From: Chitinivorax sp. B
GTDB lineage: Bacteria; Pseudomonadota; Gammaproteobacteria; Burkholderiales; SCOH01
Length of the DNA stretch: 64,000 nucleotides
NCBI RefSeq assembly: GCF_005503445.1
Contig: NZ_SCOH01000016.1
Span: 44,110 to 108,109, forward strand
Reading direction: 5' to 3'
Shown here piece after piece: positions 52,644-61,574 of the stretch (within the stretch, counting starts at the first letter, position 1; each line of letters begins with the position of its first letter). The notes beneath the pieces are model-generated. The model was given only the letters and a program-made list of their open reading frames with translations, had not been told where the DNA came from and ran no database searches. Position numbers and translations under genes: made by a program.

Positions 52644-53567
52644 ATGAGCACCGCTTTTGTTTTTCCTGGGCAGGGTTCGCAATCCGTAGGTATGTTGGAC
52701 GGATTTGCAGAACTGACCACTGTCAAAGATTCGATCGATGAAGCCGGTAGTGTGTTGGGCTTCGATCTATGGACCATGATTGCGCAAGGTCCGCAAGAGC
52801 ACTTGAATCAAACTGTCAACACCCAACCGGCCATGTTGGCTGCAGGGGTGGCCATGTATCGGGCATGGTGCGAGTTAGGTGGTATGCCCCCAGCCTGGTT
52901 GGCAGGACATAGTTTGGGTGAATATACTGCACTTGTCGTGGCAGGTTCGCTTGACTATGCTGATGCGCTCCGTTTAGTTCGTTTTCGTGCCGTGGCCATG
53001 CAAGATGCGGTAGCAGAAGGCGAAGGTGCTATGGCTGCGATTTTGGGACTAGATGATGCGTTGTTGCTAGACGCTTGCCGTGAGGCTGCCGAAGATCAGG
53101 TGTTGGAAGCAGTCAACTTCAATTCCCCAGGGCAGGTAGTAATTGCCGGGCACTGTGCAGCGGTTGAGCGGGGCATGGAAACTTGTAAGGCTAAAGGGGC
53201 AAAGCGGGCATTGCTACTTCCGGTAAGTGTGCCATCGCATTGTGCTTTGATGAAGCCTGCTGCGGAGCGTTTGTCGGCTGAACTTGCCAAAGTGCGGATT
53301 TCCATACCTACTATCCCTGTCATTCATAATGCCGATGTGACAGTGCATTCCACCCAAGAAGCGATCCGAGATGTGTTGGTTCGTCAGCTGTACAGTCCGG
53401 TTCGCTGGGTCGAAACGGTTCAGTATCTGGTCACTCAGGGTGTTTCCCAGGTGGTGGAGTGTGGGCCTGGCAAGGTATTGGCTGGCCTGAACAAGCGCAT
53501 TGACGCTGGTGTCAAAGGTGTTGCATTGGTGGATGTTGTGTCCATGCGCACGTTGCTTGATGCCTGA
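52644..53567 (+). CDS. fabD: Malonyl-CoA:ACP transacylase
   Basis: Loads malonyl groups on acyl carrier protein. The 307-residue protein has FPGQGSQSVGM, the active Ser in GHSLGEYTAL (about residue 92), the Arg in RFRAVAMQDA and the His in VPSHCALM (about 200). GGGAGG precedes the ATG. It lies between fabH and fabG. Confidence 0.96.
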   Translation: MSTAFVFPGQGSQSVGMLDGFAELTTVKDSIDEAGSVLGFDLWTMIAQGPQEHLNQTVNTQPAMLAAGVAMYRAWCELGGMPPAWLAGHSLGEYTALVVAGSLDYADALRLVRFRAVAMQDAVAEGEGAMAAILGLDDALLLDACREAAEDQVLEAVNFNSPGQVVIAGHCAAVERGMETCKAKGAKRALLLPVSVPSHCALMKPAAERLSAELAKVRISIPTIPVIHNADVTVHSTQEAIRDVLVRQLYSPVRWVETVQYLVTQGVSQVVECGPGKVLAGLNKRIDAGVKGVALVDVVSMRTLLDA

Positions 53568-53604
53568 TTCGACTTCCATTCTTTTCCCAAAATCAAGGTG
53601 AGAC

Positions 53605-54345
53605 ATGTTTGAAGGTAAAGTGGCGCTGGTTACTGGCGCAAGTCGTGGCATTGGTCAGGCAATCGCACTAGAGCTTGCTAGGCAAGGTGCTACGGTTGTT
53701 GGTACTGCGACTACTGAGCAAGGGGCTACTGCAATCTCTGCCTATTTGACAGACGCTGGCGTGAAAGGTGTTGGTATGTCGCTGAATGTCAATGATGGCG
53801 TGCGGACAGATGCCGTGTTGGAGCAGATTCAAAAACAGTATGGTGACATTGCAATGCTGGTGAACAACGCTGGTATTACACGTGATCAACTGTTGATGCG
53901 TATGAAGGAGGAGGATTGGGACGATGTTATGTCGACCAATCTCAAATCCGTATTCAGGCTTTCCAAAGCTGTATTGCGTAGCATGATGAAGGCTCGATGG
54001 GGGCGCATCGTCAGTATTGCTTCCGTTGTGGGTAGCACCGGGAATCCGGGGCAAGCCAATTATGCGGCAGCCAAGGCTGGTATCATGGGCTTTACCAAAT
54101 CTCTGGCACGGGAGGTGGGTAGCCGCAATATTACGGTTAACTGTGTCGCACCTGGATTTATCGATACGGATATGACCCGGGTGCTGCCGGACGAGGCGAA
54201 GGCCGAGTTGATCAAGCAGATTGCACTGGGACGTTTGGGTACCCCACAGGACATTGCAGAGGCTGTTGGTTTTCTTGCTTCGGATAAAGCGGCTTATATT
54301 ACTGGTACTACGCTCCATGTGAATGGTGGTATGTACATGAATTAA
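53605..54345 (+). CDS. fabG: 3-oxoacyl-ACP reductase
   Basis: NADPH-dependent short-chain reductase of the elongation cycle, 246 residues. TGASRGIGQAIAL (N-terminal Gly motif), NNAGITRDQLLMRM, Ser in SIASVVGSTGNPGQ and the active-site Y-x3-K in NYAAAKAG are present, ending YITGTTLHVNGGMYM. It is followed by a terminator-like hairpin before acpP. Confidence 0.96.
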   Translation: MFEGKVALVTGASRGIGQAIALELARQGATVVGTATTEQGATAISAYLTDAGVKGVGMSLNVNDGVRTDAVLEQIQKQYGDIAMLVNNAGITRDQLLMRMKEEDWDDVMSTNLKSVFRLSKAVLRSMMKARWGRIVSIASVVGSTGNPGQANYAAAKAGIMGFTKSLAREVGSRNITVNCVAPGFIDTDMTRVLPDEAKAELIKQIALGRLGTPQDIAEAVGFLASDKAAYITGTTLHVNGGMYMN

Positions 54346-54363
54346 TAGGCGAAAATTGCTTCG

Positions 54364-54378
54364 CCACAAGGCTTGCGC
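54364..54378 (+). repeat. 15-bp direct repeat, copy 1, before acpP
   Basis: CCACAAGGCTTGCGC occurs here and again, without mismatch, at 54717-54731 before fabF. Confidence 0.6.
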
Positions 54379-54415
54379 CCGGGTTTGCGAATTTTGGTAC
54401 AATGCCCGGGCTTTT
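54377..54415 (+). terminator. Hairpin between fabG and acpP with internal -10 element
   Basis: GCCCGGG (54377-54383) and CCCGGGC (54405-54411) form a 7-bp stem followed by TTTT. The 21-base loop carries TACAAT (54398-54403), a good -10 for acpP. Terminating upstream transcription and starting acpP transcription thus share the site. Confidence 0.55.
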
Positions 54416-54447
54416 ATTAATCCTCTTGAAAGGTATGGGTTAGTTAA

Positions 54448-54684
54448 ATGGAAAACATCGAACAGCGTGTGAAAAAGATCGTAGCTGAGCAACTCGGTGT
54501 GAATGAAGCTGAAGTCAAGAACGAATCCTCGTTCGTTGACGATCTGGGCGCTGATTCGCTGGATACGGTTGAACTCGTCATGGCGCTGGAAGAAGAGTTT
54601 GATCTGGAAATTCCGGACGAAGAAGCCGAAAAGATCACCACGGTTCAACAGGCAATCGACTACATCGTTGGCCACCAGAACTAA
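54448..54684 (+). CDS. acpP: Acyl carrier protein
   Basis: Carries growing acyl chains on a phosphopantetheine arm. The 78-residue acidic protein has the attachment Ser in [10 protein letters not shown] (about residue 37) and the usual ends [12 protein letters not shown] and [14 protein letters not shown] precedes the ATG. Its own promoter is likely at 54398, which would raise its level above its neighbours. Confidence 0.98.
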   Translation: MENIEQRVKKIVAEQLGVNEAEVKNESSFVDDLGADSLDTVELVMALEEEFDLEIPDEEAEKITTVQQAIDYIVGHQN

Positions 54685-54716
54685 CCTGTTCAGGTTTCAT
54701 GCCGGCCGCGGCTTGC

Positions 54717-54731
54717 CCACAAGGCTTGCGC
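54717..54731 (+). repeat. 15-bp direct repeat, copy 2, before fabF
   Basis: CCACAAGGCTTGCGC, identical to 54364-54378. It lies within a GC-rich inverted repeat (GCCGGC at 54701-54706 and 54733-54738). Confidence 0.6.
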
Positions 54732-54782
54732 GCCGGCGGCAACTGATGTTGCACTCTTCCTTATCTTGTATGTGGAGCTACC

Positions 54783-56024
54783 TTGTCTAAACGCAGAGTA
54801 GTTGTCACCGGTCTTGGTCACTTATCCCCTGTTGGTAATAATGTGGAACAAGGCTGGGCCAATATTATCGCCGGTCAGTCCGGCATCGCCCGAATCACCC
54901 GCTTCGATCCGTCTAGCTGCACGTCGCAGATTGCCGGTGAAGTGAAGGGATTCGATGTTACAGAATATCTCTCCCCCAAAGATGCCCGCCGCATGGATAT
55001 TTTCATCCATTACGGTATGGCTGCGGGCATTCAGGCAGTGCGCGATGCAGGGTTGGATAATCTGGAGGGCCTGGATGCAGAACGCATTGGCGTGATCATT
55101 GGTTCCGGTATCGGCGGTTTGCCGATGATCGAAGACACGCACAAGGCGATGCTGGATGGTGGGACACGTAAGGTGTCGCCATTCTTTATCCCTAGTTCCA
55201 TCATCAATATGATTTCCGGCAACTTGTCGATTCATTTTGGCTTCAAAGGGCCAAACTATGCGATCGTCAGTGCCTGCACGACAGCTGCACACTGTATCGG
55301 TGATGCTGGCCGTCTCATCGAATATGGTGATGCGGACATCATGGTTTGTGGTGGTGCCGAATCGGCAGTTACGCCGTTGACCATGGGTGGCTTTGGCGCT
55401 GCACGTGCCTTGTCTACTCGAAACGATGACCCGGCGACAGCAAGTCGTCCTTGGGATGCTGGTCGGGATGGTTTCGTGCTGGGTGAAGGTGCGGGAGTGG
55501 TTGTACTTGAAGAGTATGAACATGCCAAGCGCCGTGGTGCGAAGATCTACGCCGAGCTGGTCGGCTATGGCATGAGTGCCGATGCTTACCATATGACAGC
55601 ACCGTGTGAGGATGGTGAAGGCGCAGCCCGTTGCATGAAGAATGCCTTGCGCAATGCAGGCCTGAATCCTGACCAGATTGATTACGTCAATGCGCATGGG
55701 ACTTCGACACCTTTGGGTGATATGGCTGAAACCGTTGCGATCAAGCGTTGTTTTGGCGATTACGCCAAGCAGCTGGCGGTCAGTTCGACCAAGTCGATGA
55801 CTGGTCACTTACTGGGTGCTGCAGGTGGGGTCGAAGCGGTCTATTCGGTGCTGGCATTGCACAACCAGATTGCACCGCCAACCATCAACATGATGGAGCA
55901 GGATCCCCAGTGTGATCTGGATTACGTCCCGAATACGGCGCGTGAAATGAAAATTGAATACGCGCTTTCCAACTCATTTGGTTTCGGTGGCACCAATGGT
56001 ACGTTGGTGTTTAAACGAGCCTAA
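54783..56024 (+). CDS. fabF: Beta-ketoacyl-ACP synthase II
   Basis: Elongates acyl-ACP; also sets unsaturated chain length with temperature in other bacteria. In 413 residues the triad is complete: Cys in VSACTTAAH (about 164), His in [11 protein letters not shown] (about 304) and His in TGHLLGAAG (about 341), with SFGFGGTNG at the end. The start is TTG at 54783, backed by GGAG. A terminator follows at 56033. Confidence 0.96.
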   Translation: MSKRRVVVTGLGHLSPVGNNVEQGWANIIAGQSGIARITRFDPSSCTSQIAGEVKGFDVTEYLSPKDARRMDIFIHYGMAAGIQAVRDAGLDNLEGLDAERIGVIIGSGIGGLPMIEDTHKAMLDGGTRKVSPFFIPSSIINMISGNLSIHFGFKGPNYAIVSACTTAAHCIGDAGRLIEYGDADIMVCGGAESAVTPLTMGGFGAARALSTRNDDPATASRPWDAGRDGFVLGEGAGVVVLEEYEHAKRRGAKIYAELVGYGMSADAYHMTAPCEDGEGAARCMKNALRNAGLNPDQIDYVNAHGTSTPLGDMAETVAIKRCFGDYAKQLAVSSTKSMTGHLLGAAGGVEAVYSVLALHNQIAPPTINMMEQDPQCDLDYVPNTAREMKIEYALSNSFGFGGTNGTLVFKRA

Positions 56025-56032
56025 TGTTGACC

Positions 56033-56066
56033 ACGGGCACCTGTTCAAGGTGCCCGTATTATTTTC
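56033..56066 (+). terminator. Rho-independent terminator of fabF
   Basis: Arms ACGGGCACC (56033-56041) and GGTGCCCGT (56049-56057), 7-base loop, then a T-rich tail. Confidence 0.82.
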
Positions 56067-56078
56067 CCTTCCAACGCC

Positions 56079-57398
56079 ATGCATTATTCCAAGCTTGATC
56101 GGCTTCCTGACCTGATCAGCCTACACGCTGCAGCGCCCACACGTTTTCCTTATTTGTTGCAGTCCTCCGGCGACACTGGTTGGGACATCCTGTTTGCTTA
56201 TCCACGCGACGTTGAACTGTTTTGGGCAGGTGATGGCCGAGACGTATTTGTCGAATTGGATCGACGATGTTGTGTTGCACACCGCCAGGAGTCAACCCCT
56301 GTTGGTGTAGACTTTCCACCTTTCCGAGGCGGGTGGTTCATTTACCTGGGTTACGAGATGTTGCAGGCGATTGAACCAACAGTCCCCGTTTTGGCAGCAG
56401 TTCGACCTTTTCCGCGAGCCATGCTTGCAAATGTACCAGCTGCAATTTGCATCAATCGTACCAAGCAGGAAGCATGGGTGATATCTGATACCGATGAGTC
56501 CCTACTGCATGAGTTGCTTGGCGTGTGCCGTACGGCCAAGCCAAAAGCTGCCGTGCCTATCTCTCTGCTGGCGTTGGGAGAAGAGCCTGCTGAACAGTTC
56601 TTGACCGGTGTGGACCGCATCAAGCGCTATATTCGTGAAGGCGATGTATTTCAGGTCAACCTGTCACGTGAATGGACGGCTGAGCTGGATCCGTCAATAC
56701 AACCGGTGGACATGTTCCAAGCACTACGAACCGCGAATCCGGCGCCGTTTTCCGGTTTGGTCAGGTTGAGTGAGACACATAGTATTGTCAGCTCGTCACC
56801 AGAACGTCTGTTGCGTGTACAGAATGGTTGGGCAGATACCAGGCCGATTGCTGGGACCCACCCTCGTTCACAGGATGCGGACGAGGATGCAGCACTGAAG
56901 GCGCGGTTGATCGGTAGTATCAAGGAGCGCGCCGAACACGTGATGCTGATTGATCTGGAGCGTAACGATCTGGGACGGGTATGTGTACCCGGGACCGTGC
57001 AGGTAGATGAATTGATGGCAGTGTGCAGTTATGCCTATGTGCATCACATTGAATCCAATGTCAAAGGTCGCTTGCGTGACGATATCACCCCGGCAAGAGC
57101 CATTCAGGCCATGTTCCCGGGCGGTACCATTACAGGCTGTCCAAAGGTACGTACCATGCAGATCATTGCCGAGCTGGAGTCTGGCCCGCGGCATGCCTAT
57201 ACCGGCAGTTTTGGCTATGTGAATCGTGACGGTAGCATGGATACCAATATCCTGATTCGTACCTTCATGCAAACTGGTAACCAACTTCGTTTTCGGGCCG
57301 GCGCCGGAATAGTGGCAGATTCGGACCGCGAGCGTGAATTGCAGGAAACAAGGGCGAAAGCCCGTGGTTTGTTGCGTGCATTGGGTGTGACAGCATGA
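56079..57398 (+). CDS. pabB: Aminodeoxychorismate synthase component I
   Basis: Makes 4-amino-4-deoxychorismate for folate. The 439-residue protein belongs to the chorismate-binding family: IKRYIREGDVFQVNLSREW, PAPFSGLVRL, SSSPERLL, RPIAGTHPR, LIDLERNDLGRVC, PGGTITGCPKVRTMQII and the ending ADSDRERELQETRAKARGLL. PIAGT in place of PIKGT is seen. No glutamine amidotransferase (pabA) is nearby. Its stop overlaps the pabC ATG (ATGA). Confidence 0.92.
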   Translation: MHYSKLDRLPDLISLHAAAPTRFPYLLQSSGDTGWDILFAYPRDVELFWAGDGRDVFVELDRRCCVAHRQESTPVGVDFPPFRGGWFIYLGYEMLQAIEPTVPVLAAVRPFPRAMLANVPAAICINRTKQEAWVISDTDESLLHELLGVCRTAKPKAAVPISLLALGEEPAEQFLTGVDRIKRYIREGDVFQVNLSREWTAELDPSIQPVDMFQALRTANPAPFSGLVRLSETHSIVSSSPERLLRVQNGWADTRPIAGTHPRSQDADEDAALKARLIGSIKERAEHVMLIDLERNDLGRVCVPGTVQVDELMAVCSYAYVHHIESNVKGRLRDDITPARAIQAMFPGGTITGCPKVRTMQIIAELESGPRHAYTGSFGYVNRDGSMDTNILIRTFMQTGNQLRFRAGAGIVADSDRERELQETRAKARGLLRALGVTA

Positions 57399-58231
57399 TA
57401 TTGATCAACGGCCATCGGGATGGACGGATCGCTGCCAATGATCGCGGTGTTGCGTATGGTGATGGCGTATTCCGTACCATGCCGATAAGGCAGGGTGTGA
57501 TACCTTTCTGGGCGCGGCAGTGGGACGCGTTGGAGCGGGATTGTGCCACTCTGCATATGTCTCGGCCTGATTTGATACAATTGCAGTCTGAACTGCGGCA
57601 ATGCATGGCCGGTATTGTCGAAGGGGTGGCTAAGATCACGCTGACGCGTGGCGAAGGACCGCGAGGTTATCGTATTGATCCCACTGCACCGATGACACGA
57701 ATCGTTCAGGCTCACGCCGGCTTTCCCTACCCGCAGTCGTTGGCAGAACATGGCGTGGCCTTGACCCGCTGTGTGACACCTGTGACGCGCCAGCCTATGC
57801 TGGCCGGAGCAAAAACCTTAAACCGACTAGATAGCGTGCTGGCCCGTCGTGAGTGGGATGATCCTGCGGTCTTCGATGGCTTGATGTCCGATGGCGAAGG
57901 TGCCTGGCTGGAAACCACGATGTGCAGTCTATTTGTTGTCGTGGCCGGGGCTGTCCATGTACCTGATTTATCATGTGGTGGGGTATCCGGCGTCAGTCGG
58001 GAATTGGTCTTGACATGCAGTCAACGTTTGTCGATACCAGTAATAGTAAGTCGGATTGATGATGCCCTATTAACCAGGGCACAGGCGGTATTTGTAGCAA
58101 ATAGTCTGGCAGGTGTACTGCCGGTGGTACGGATTGCCGAATTGGCATACAGTGATTTGCGTTTAATCAGACAAATTCAGGCTGAGATGACTATACTCTC
58201 GGCCCTAGATACCTCATTGAGCAGCATATGA
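57395..58231 (+). CDS. pabC: Aminodeoxychorismate lyase
   Basis: PLP enzyme that releases pyruvate and gives 4-aminobenzoate. The 278-residue class IV aminotransferase-fold protein has ANDRGVAYGDGVFRTMPI at the start, the PLP Lys in GAKTLNRLDSVLARRE (about residue 143) and Glu in WLETTMCSLF. The start overlaps pabB by 4 bases and its own end overlaps the next gene, so three genes are translationally coupled. Confidence 0.92.
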   Translation: MILINGHRDGRIAANDRGVAYGDGVFRTMPIRQGVIPFWARQWDALERDCATLHMSRPDLIQLQSELRQCMAGIVEGVAKITLTRGEGPRGYRIDPTAPMTRIVQAHAGFPYPQSLAEHGVALTRCVTPVTRQPMLAGAKTLNRLDSVLARREWDDPAVFDGLMSDGEGAWLETTMCSLFVVVAGAVHVPDLSCGGVSGVSRELVLTCSQRLSIPVIVSRIDDALLTRAQAVFVANSLAGVLPVVRIAELAYSDLRLIRQIQAEMTILSALDTSLSSI

Positions 58232-58491
58232 AGATATTCCTCACTCTGACCCTTTGCCTGACGCTCATTTCACCGGTTATGGCGGCAGAGACGGTCACGA
58301 CAGTTTATGATCCAGCACAACATACGGAAAAGATGCGGTTGCATTGTGCGGAACTCGACAATCAATTGGCCTTGATGGCCAAGCGGGAAAAGCGGGGTTT
58401 ACATAAGCGTGAACGTGAGCGTTTCTATCAGAAACGTGATGAGCTGCAAGGAAAGCGTGAGAAGCAATGTGCTCAATTCAAAGTGCAATGA
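58228..58491 (+). CDS. Small secreted basic protein coupled to pabC
   Basis: An 87-residue exported protein. The signal peptide (LTLCLTLISPVMAA) ends near residue 19. The mature part is a highly charged helix rich in Lys, Arg and Glu (MAKREKRGLHKRERERFYQKRDEL) with two Cys (residues about 37 and 82). No family is recognised. The ATG overlaps the pabC stop (ATGA), which supports real translation. A link to folate metabolism is not obvious. Confidence 0.72.
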   Translation: MKIFLTLTLCLTLISPVMAAETVTTVYDPAQHTEKMRLHCAELDNQLALMAKREKRGLHKRERERFYQKRDELQGKREKQCAQFKVQ

Positions 58492-58533
58492 TTGATCTGC
58501 CGGTTTGAGCGAAACTGCATGTTGATCTTCAAG

Positions 58534-58556
58534 GGCCACCAGCAGGTGGCCTTTTT
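58534..58556 (+). terminator. Rho-independent terminator of the pab operon
   Basis: GGCCACC (58534-58540) and GGTGGCC (58545-58551) around AGCA, then five Ts. Confidence 0.9.
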
Positions 58557-58615
58557 ATTGGACTGATCAGTTGCACCATCCGGTACTTACCCATAAACCC
58601 GCTATACTCGCCGCC

Positions 58616-59569
58616 ATGGATGAATTCAATCTGATCCAACGCTTTTTTACTCGCACGACACCCAGTGCCTTGCTAGGCATTGGTGACGATGCTGCATTGA
58701 TCCAGCCCACTGTGGGCCAGGCAATTGCCACATCGGCCGATATGTTGGTGGAGGGTAGGCATTTCCTACCGGATACCGACCCGTATCGTCTTGGTTGGAA
58801 GGCTCTGGCCGTGAATCTGTCCGATCTTGCTGCCATGGGCGCCACGCCACGCTGGGCATTATTGAGCCTGGCATTACCAGATGCTGACCCAACGTGGTTG
58901 TCCGGTTTTTCGCAAGGCTTCTTCGAGCTGGCTACACAATTCGAGGTTGAGTTGATTGGTGGTGACACTACACGTGGACCACGCAATCTGTCTGTACAGA
59001 TCATCGGCGAGGTACCACCAACGGCAGCGTTGCGACGGGATGGGGCGAAACTGGGTGACGATATCTGGGTATCAGGCCATCTTGGCGAGGCGGCACTTGG
59101 GTTGGCAGTACTGCAACAGCGTGTACAACTGCCTGGCGATGCGTCCAGAATCGCAGTCGACCGCCTTGAACAGCCTATGCCACGTGTGGCATTAGGTTTG
59201 GCATTGCGTAGGGTGGCGCACAGTGCGATTGATATATCGGATGGTTTGTTGGCCGATTTGGGACATATTCTGGAACGAAGTCAGGTGGGGGCAGTTGTGG
59301 ATGCACGTCAATTGGTTTGTCGGCCAGTCTTGCAATCTGCCTTGGCATGTGTAGCGGGTTTGTCATATCAACTGGCAGGAGGCGATGACTATGAGCTGTG
59401 CTTTACTGCGGGGACAGATCACCGACAAGCCATTGCTGGCTTGTCGGACACGTTAGGGTTGCCACTGGCCCGCATCGGAAAGATTGTGCCTAACGGATTG
59501 ACCGTGCTGGGTATGGATGGCGAGCCTATGGTCATTTCAAAGACAGGATTCAATCATTTTGCAGACTAA
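58616..59569 (+). CDS. thiL: Thiamine-phosphate kinase
   Basis: Makes thiamine diphosphate from thiamine phosphate. The 317-residue protein has LLGIGDDAALI, TSADMLVEGRHF, the metal-binding Asp in GWKALAVNLSDLAAMGA, LIGGDTTRG, and IDISDGLLADLGHIL. The ATG at 58616 is preferred over upstream codons in the same frame. It overlaps the pgpA start. Confidence 0.93.
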   Translation: MDEFNLIQRFFTRTTPSALLGIGDDAALIQPTVGQAIATSADMLVEGRHFLPDTDPYRLGWKALAVNLSDLAAMGATPRWALLSLALPDADPTWLSGFSQGFFELATQFEVELIGGDTTRGPRNLSVQIIGEVPPTAALRRDGAKLGDDIWVSGHLGEAALGLAVLQQRVQLPGDASRIAVDRLEQPMPRVALGLALRRVAHSAIDISDGLLADLGHILERSQVGAVVDARQLVCRPVLQSALACVAGLSYQLAGGDDYELCFTAGTDHRQAIAGLSDTLGLPLARIGKIVPNGLTVLGMDGEPMVISKTGFNHFAD

Positions 59570-60068
59570 TCCCGCGCCTAACGTCAAGCCTACTTGGCGC
59601 TTTATTCTGGCACATCCGGCTCGTTTTCTTGCTTTTGGTTTTGGTAGTGGTCTCAGCCCCAAGGCACCCGGAACTTTTGGAACGCTGGTCGCAATTCCAC
59701 TTTACGCCTTGTTGATTGCATTGCTTCCAGAACCGATGGTGTGGGGCGCGATTGTTGTGATGTGCATAGCCGGCATCTGGATTTGCGATGTGGCCGGCAA
59801 GGCATTGGGCGTGGCAGATCACGGTGGCATCGTGTGGGACGAAATTGCCAGCTTTTGCATTGTGCTGGCGGTGGTACCGAAGACACCACTCTGGTGGGCG
59901 ATTGCGTTTGGCTTGTTTCGGTTGTTTGATATCTGGAAGCCATTCCCGATTCGCCAACTGGATGCGAGAACTCACAGTGGCCTGGGTGTGATGCTGGATG
60001 ATGTGTTGGCAGCTGGCTATAGCGTGGTGTGCTGCCTGGTGTTGATGCAATTGAACTTGTTGGGCTGA
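59559..60068 (+). CDS. pgpA: Phosphatidylglycerophosphatase A
   Basis: Inner-membrane phosphatase that gives phosphatidylglycerol. Marks: FGSGLSPKAPGTFGTLVAIPLY near the N-terminus, the acidic motif VWDEIASF (catalytic Asp-Glu), FRLFDIWKPFPIRQLD and GVMLDDVLAAGYS. The TTG at 59559 overlaps the thiL stop and gives 169 residues; an ATG at 59517 in frame would add 14. Order thiL-pgpA is common in betaproteobacteria. Confidence 0.9.
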   Translation: MQTNPAPNVKPTWRFILAHPARFLAFGFGSGLSPKAPGTFGTLVAIPLYALLIALLPEPMVWGAIVVMCIAGIWICDVAGKALGVADHGGIVWDEIASFCIVLAVVPKTPLWWAIAFGLFRLFDIWKPFPIRQLDARTHSGLGVMLDDVLAAGYSVVCCLVLMQLNLLG

Positions 60069-60071
60069 AAG

Positions 60072-60143
60072 CCCCCCCGCCGGGAATCGAACCCAGAACT
60101 GCCCCTTAGGAGGGGGCCGTTATATCCATTTAACTACAGGGAG
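60072..60143 (-). tRNA. tRNA-Arg (anticodon CCT)
   Basis: Read on the minus strand from 60143: acceptor CTCCCTG pairs with CGGGGGG; the anticodon stem GCCCC/GGGGC holds the loop CTCCTAA with anticodon CCT; the T-arm is CTGGG-TTCGATT-CCCGG. It is 72 nt long and the CCA end is not encoded. It decodes AGG and lies 3 bases after pgpA, convergent. Confidence 0.93.
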
Positions 60144-60805
60144 ATGGGCTTAGGTCGCGAAGCTAGGCTTACGATTTCGCGATAAAACAAGGCCCGCATT
60201 ATACCCATTTCCATCTGTTCGAGGGAAGCATGTGCGAATGCCGCTTGCGGTGGGCATGGCAGTGGATATCCCGTTTGTCACTTCACTACTGCAAAACCCC
60301 ATCTCCACCAAGTCTGTGACTGACAGCCTGATGGGTACAGGCTGTCTTGGTTTGGCAGAATGAATCCGGCCTGTCATGTTGCATCAATGTAGTTGCATCT
60401 AATCAACCGTGCTACCTGCTGCTTTCCACCTCATACGATAGATGGCATCACCATCGGCCATCGCATGTTTTTTGCTGTGATGGTGCCTCTCTATTTATAT
60501 ATCTGATCATTCATATAATCGATTGTTTAAATGTTTGATATTTAATTGTATTTTTTGTTGATTTTGATTGTTGTGTTGGCTAAACCGGATCTATAGGCGA
60601 GTGCTTTATCACTGTCTGTTTAAATTCGAATTATCGAATGTTCTGTGATTGAGCTCGTCGATGATGTGTTGCATGGTGATTACTCGAGCCCGGTTGTGTG
60701 AGGTGTGCTGAACAATAACGGGTAGCACCCGCAGGTTTTTGAGTTGGGATTTGCCTCGAGTCGCGGTACTGATGTTCAACCATTCTCATAGAGAAGGAGT
60801 GCAAC
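60144..60805. other. Long non-coding region with an AT-rich core
   Basis: 660 bp without a credible gene. From about 60480 to 60640 it is clearly more AT-rich than the rest of the window and holds a 16-bp palindrome at 60624-60639. It precedes the collar-domain and adhesin genes. Small frames at 60347 and 60150 are not called. Confidence 0.5.
60624..60639. promoter_or_regulatory. Palindrome ATTCGA-ATTA-TCGAAT
   Basis: Perfect 6-bp arms around ATTA in the AT-rich part of the region, 167 bases before the collar-domain gene. It is a plausible regulator site, with no known family assigned. Confidence 0.4.
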
Positions 60806-61378
60806 ATGGACGGTTATATTGCTGAAATCAGGCTGTGGGCTGGGACGTGGGCGCCAGTTGGTTGGCAGTTTTGCAATGGCCAGCTCTTGCAGGTCAACTC
60901 GAATGCAGCGTTGTTCAGCTTGATTGGCAACACTTATGGTGGTGATGGCAGAACAACTTTTGCCCTACCAGACTTACGCGGCAGGGTACCACTTGGCGTT
61001 GGGCAGGGCCAAGGTCTTCCTACCAATTATCAATTGGCCGGTAAAGGTGGTGCTGAGTCGGTGACACTGTCCCAGGCCCAATTACCGGCCCATAACCATA
61101 CGATTGCACTGAACGCAGGCACTGACAACAGCAATGGTATTACCAACCCAACAGTGGGTTCGACAGTCTTCTTGACCGCTGGGGCAGCATTTATCGGTCG
61201 CGACCCTATCACCTTGAATGGCCTCTACACCAGCGCCGACCCAGGCCCGAATGCAGGAAAAGTAGGGGGGGGATCATCAGGTGTGACTGGTCAGTCAGCC
61301 CCGGTGGATGTGCGTGAACCATATATGGCGTTGAATTTCATCATCTGTATCAATGGTTTGTACCCAGATCGCCCTTGA
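60806..61378 (+). CDS. Phage tail collar domain protein (MdpB-like)
   Basis: A 190-residue protein of the tail-collar family, often named microcystin-dependent protein. Residues 1-60 form the collar domain: GEWxxGTWAPxGW-type opening AGTWAPVGWQFCNGQLL, ALFSLIGNTYGGDGRTTFALPDLRGRVP, and LPAHNHT; the end MALNFIICINGLYP is typical. No other phage gene is nearby, so it is not a prophage. AAGGAG precedes the ATG. Its downstream neighbour is the DUF4347 adhesin, 196 bp away. A role in surface attachment or as a partner of that adhesin is inferred. Confidence 0.85.
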   Translation: MDGYIAEIRLWAGTWAPVGWQFCNGQLLQVNSNAALFSLIGNTYGGDGRTTFALPDLRGRVPLGVGQGQGLPTNYQLAGKGGAESVTLSQAQLPAHNHTIALNAGTDNSNGITNPTVGSTVFLTAGAAFIGRDPITLNGLYTSADPGPNAGKVGGGSSGVTGQSAPVDVREPYMALNFIICINGLYPDRP

Positions 61379-61574
61379 GGAAAATACGTGATAAGGGGAG
61401 GCAGCGTGATTGGCAGGTCCAGTCCGGGCTGCTTTCGTGATGTGACCAGGCCGCTGATCCAAGACCAGGTTCGGCGGCCAGTTGTCGTCTGGTTCCAAAG
61501 GCAGGTTTGTTGTTGGCGGGAACGGGCAGGGCGACTTGTCCGGCTTGAATGGAAGTTTGCTCAGGAGAAGTTCG

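Noticed and set aside
53668..55808. Long minus-strand frames (335 and 328 residues) opposite fabG-acpP and fabF
   Set aside because: They are antisense to conserved genes and their sequences are His/Asn/Arg/Thr-rich without domain structure.
60806..61378. Prophage suggested by the tail-collar protein
   Set aside because: No other phage structural, lysis or integration gene is nearby. Free-standing collar proteins are common.
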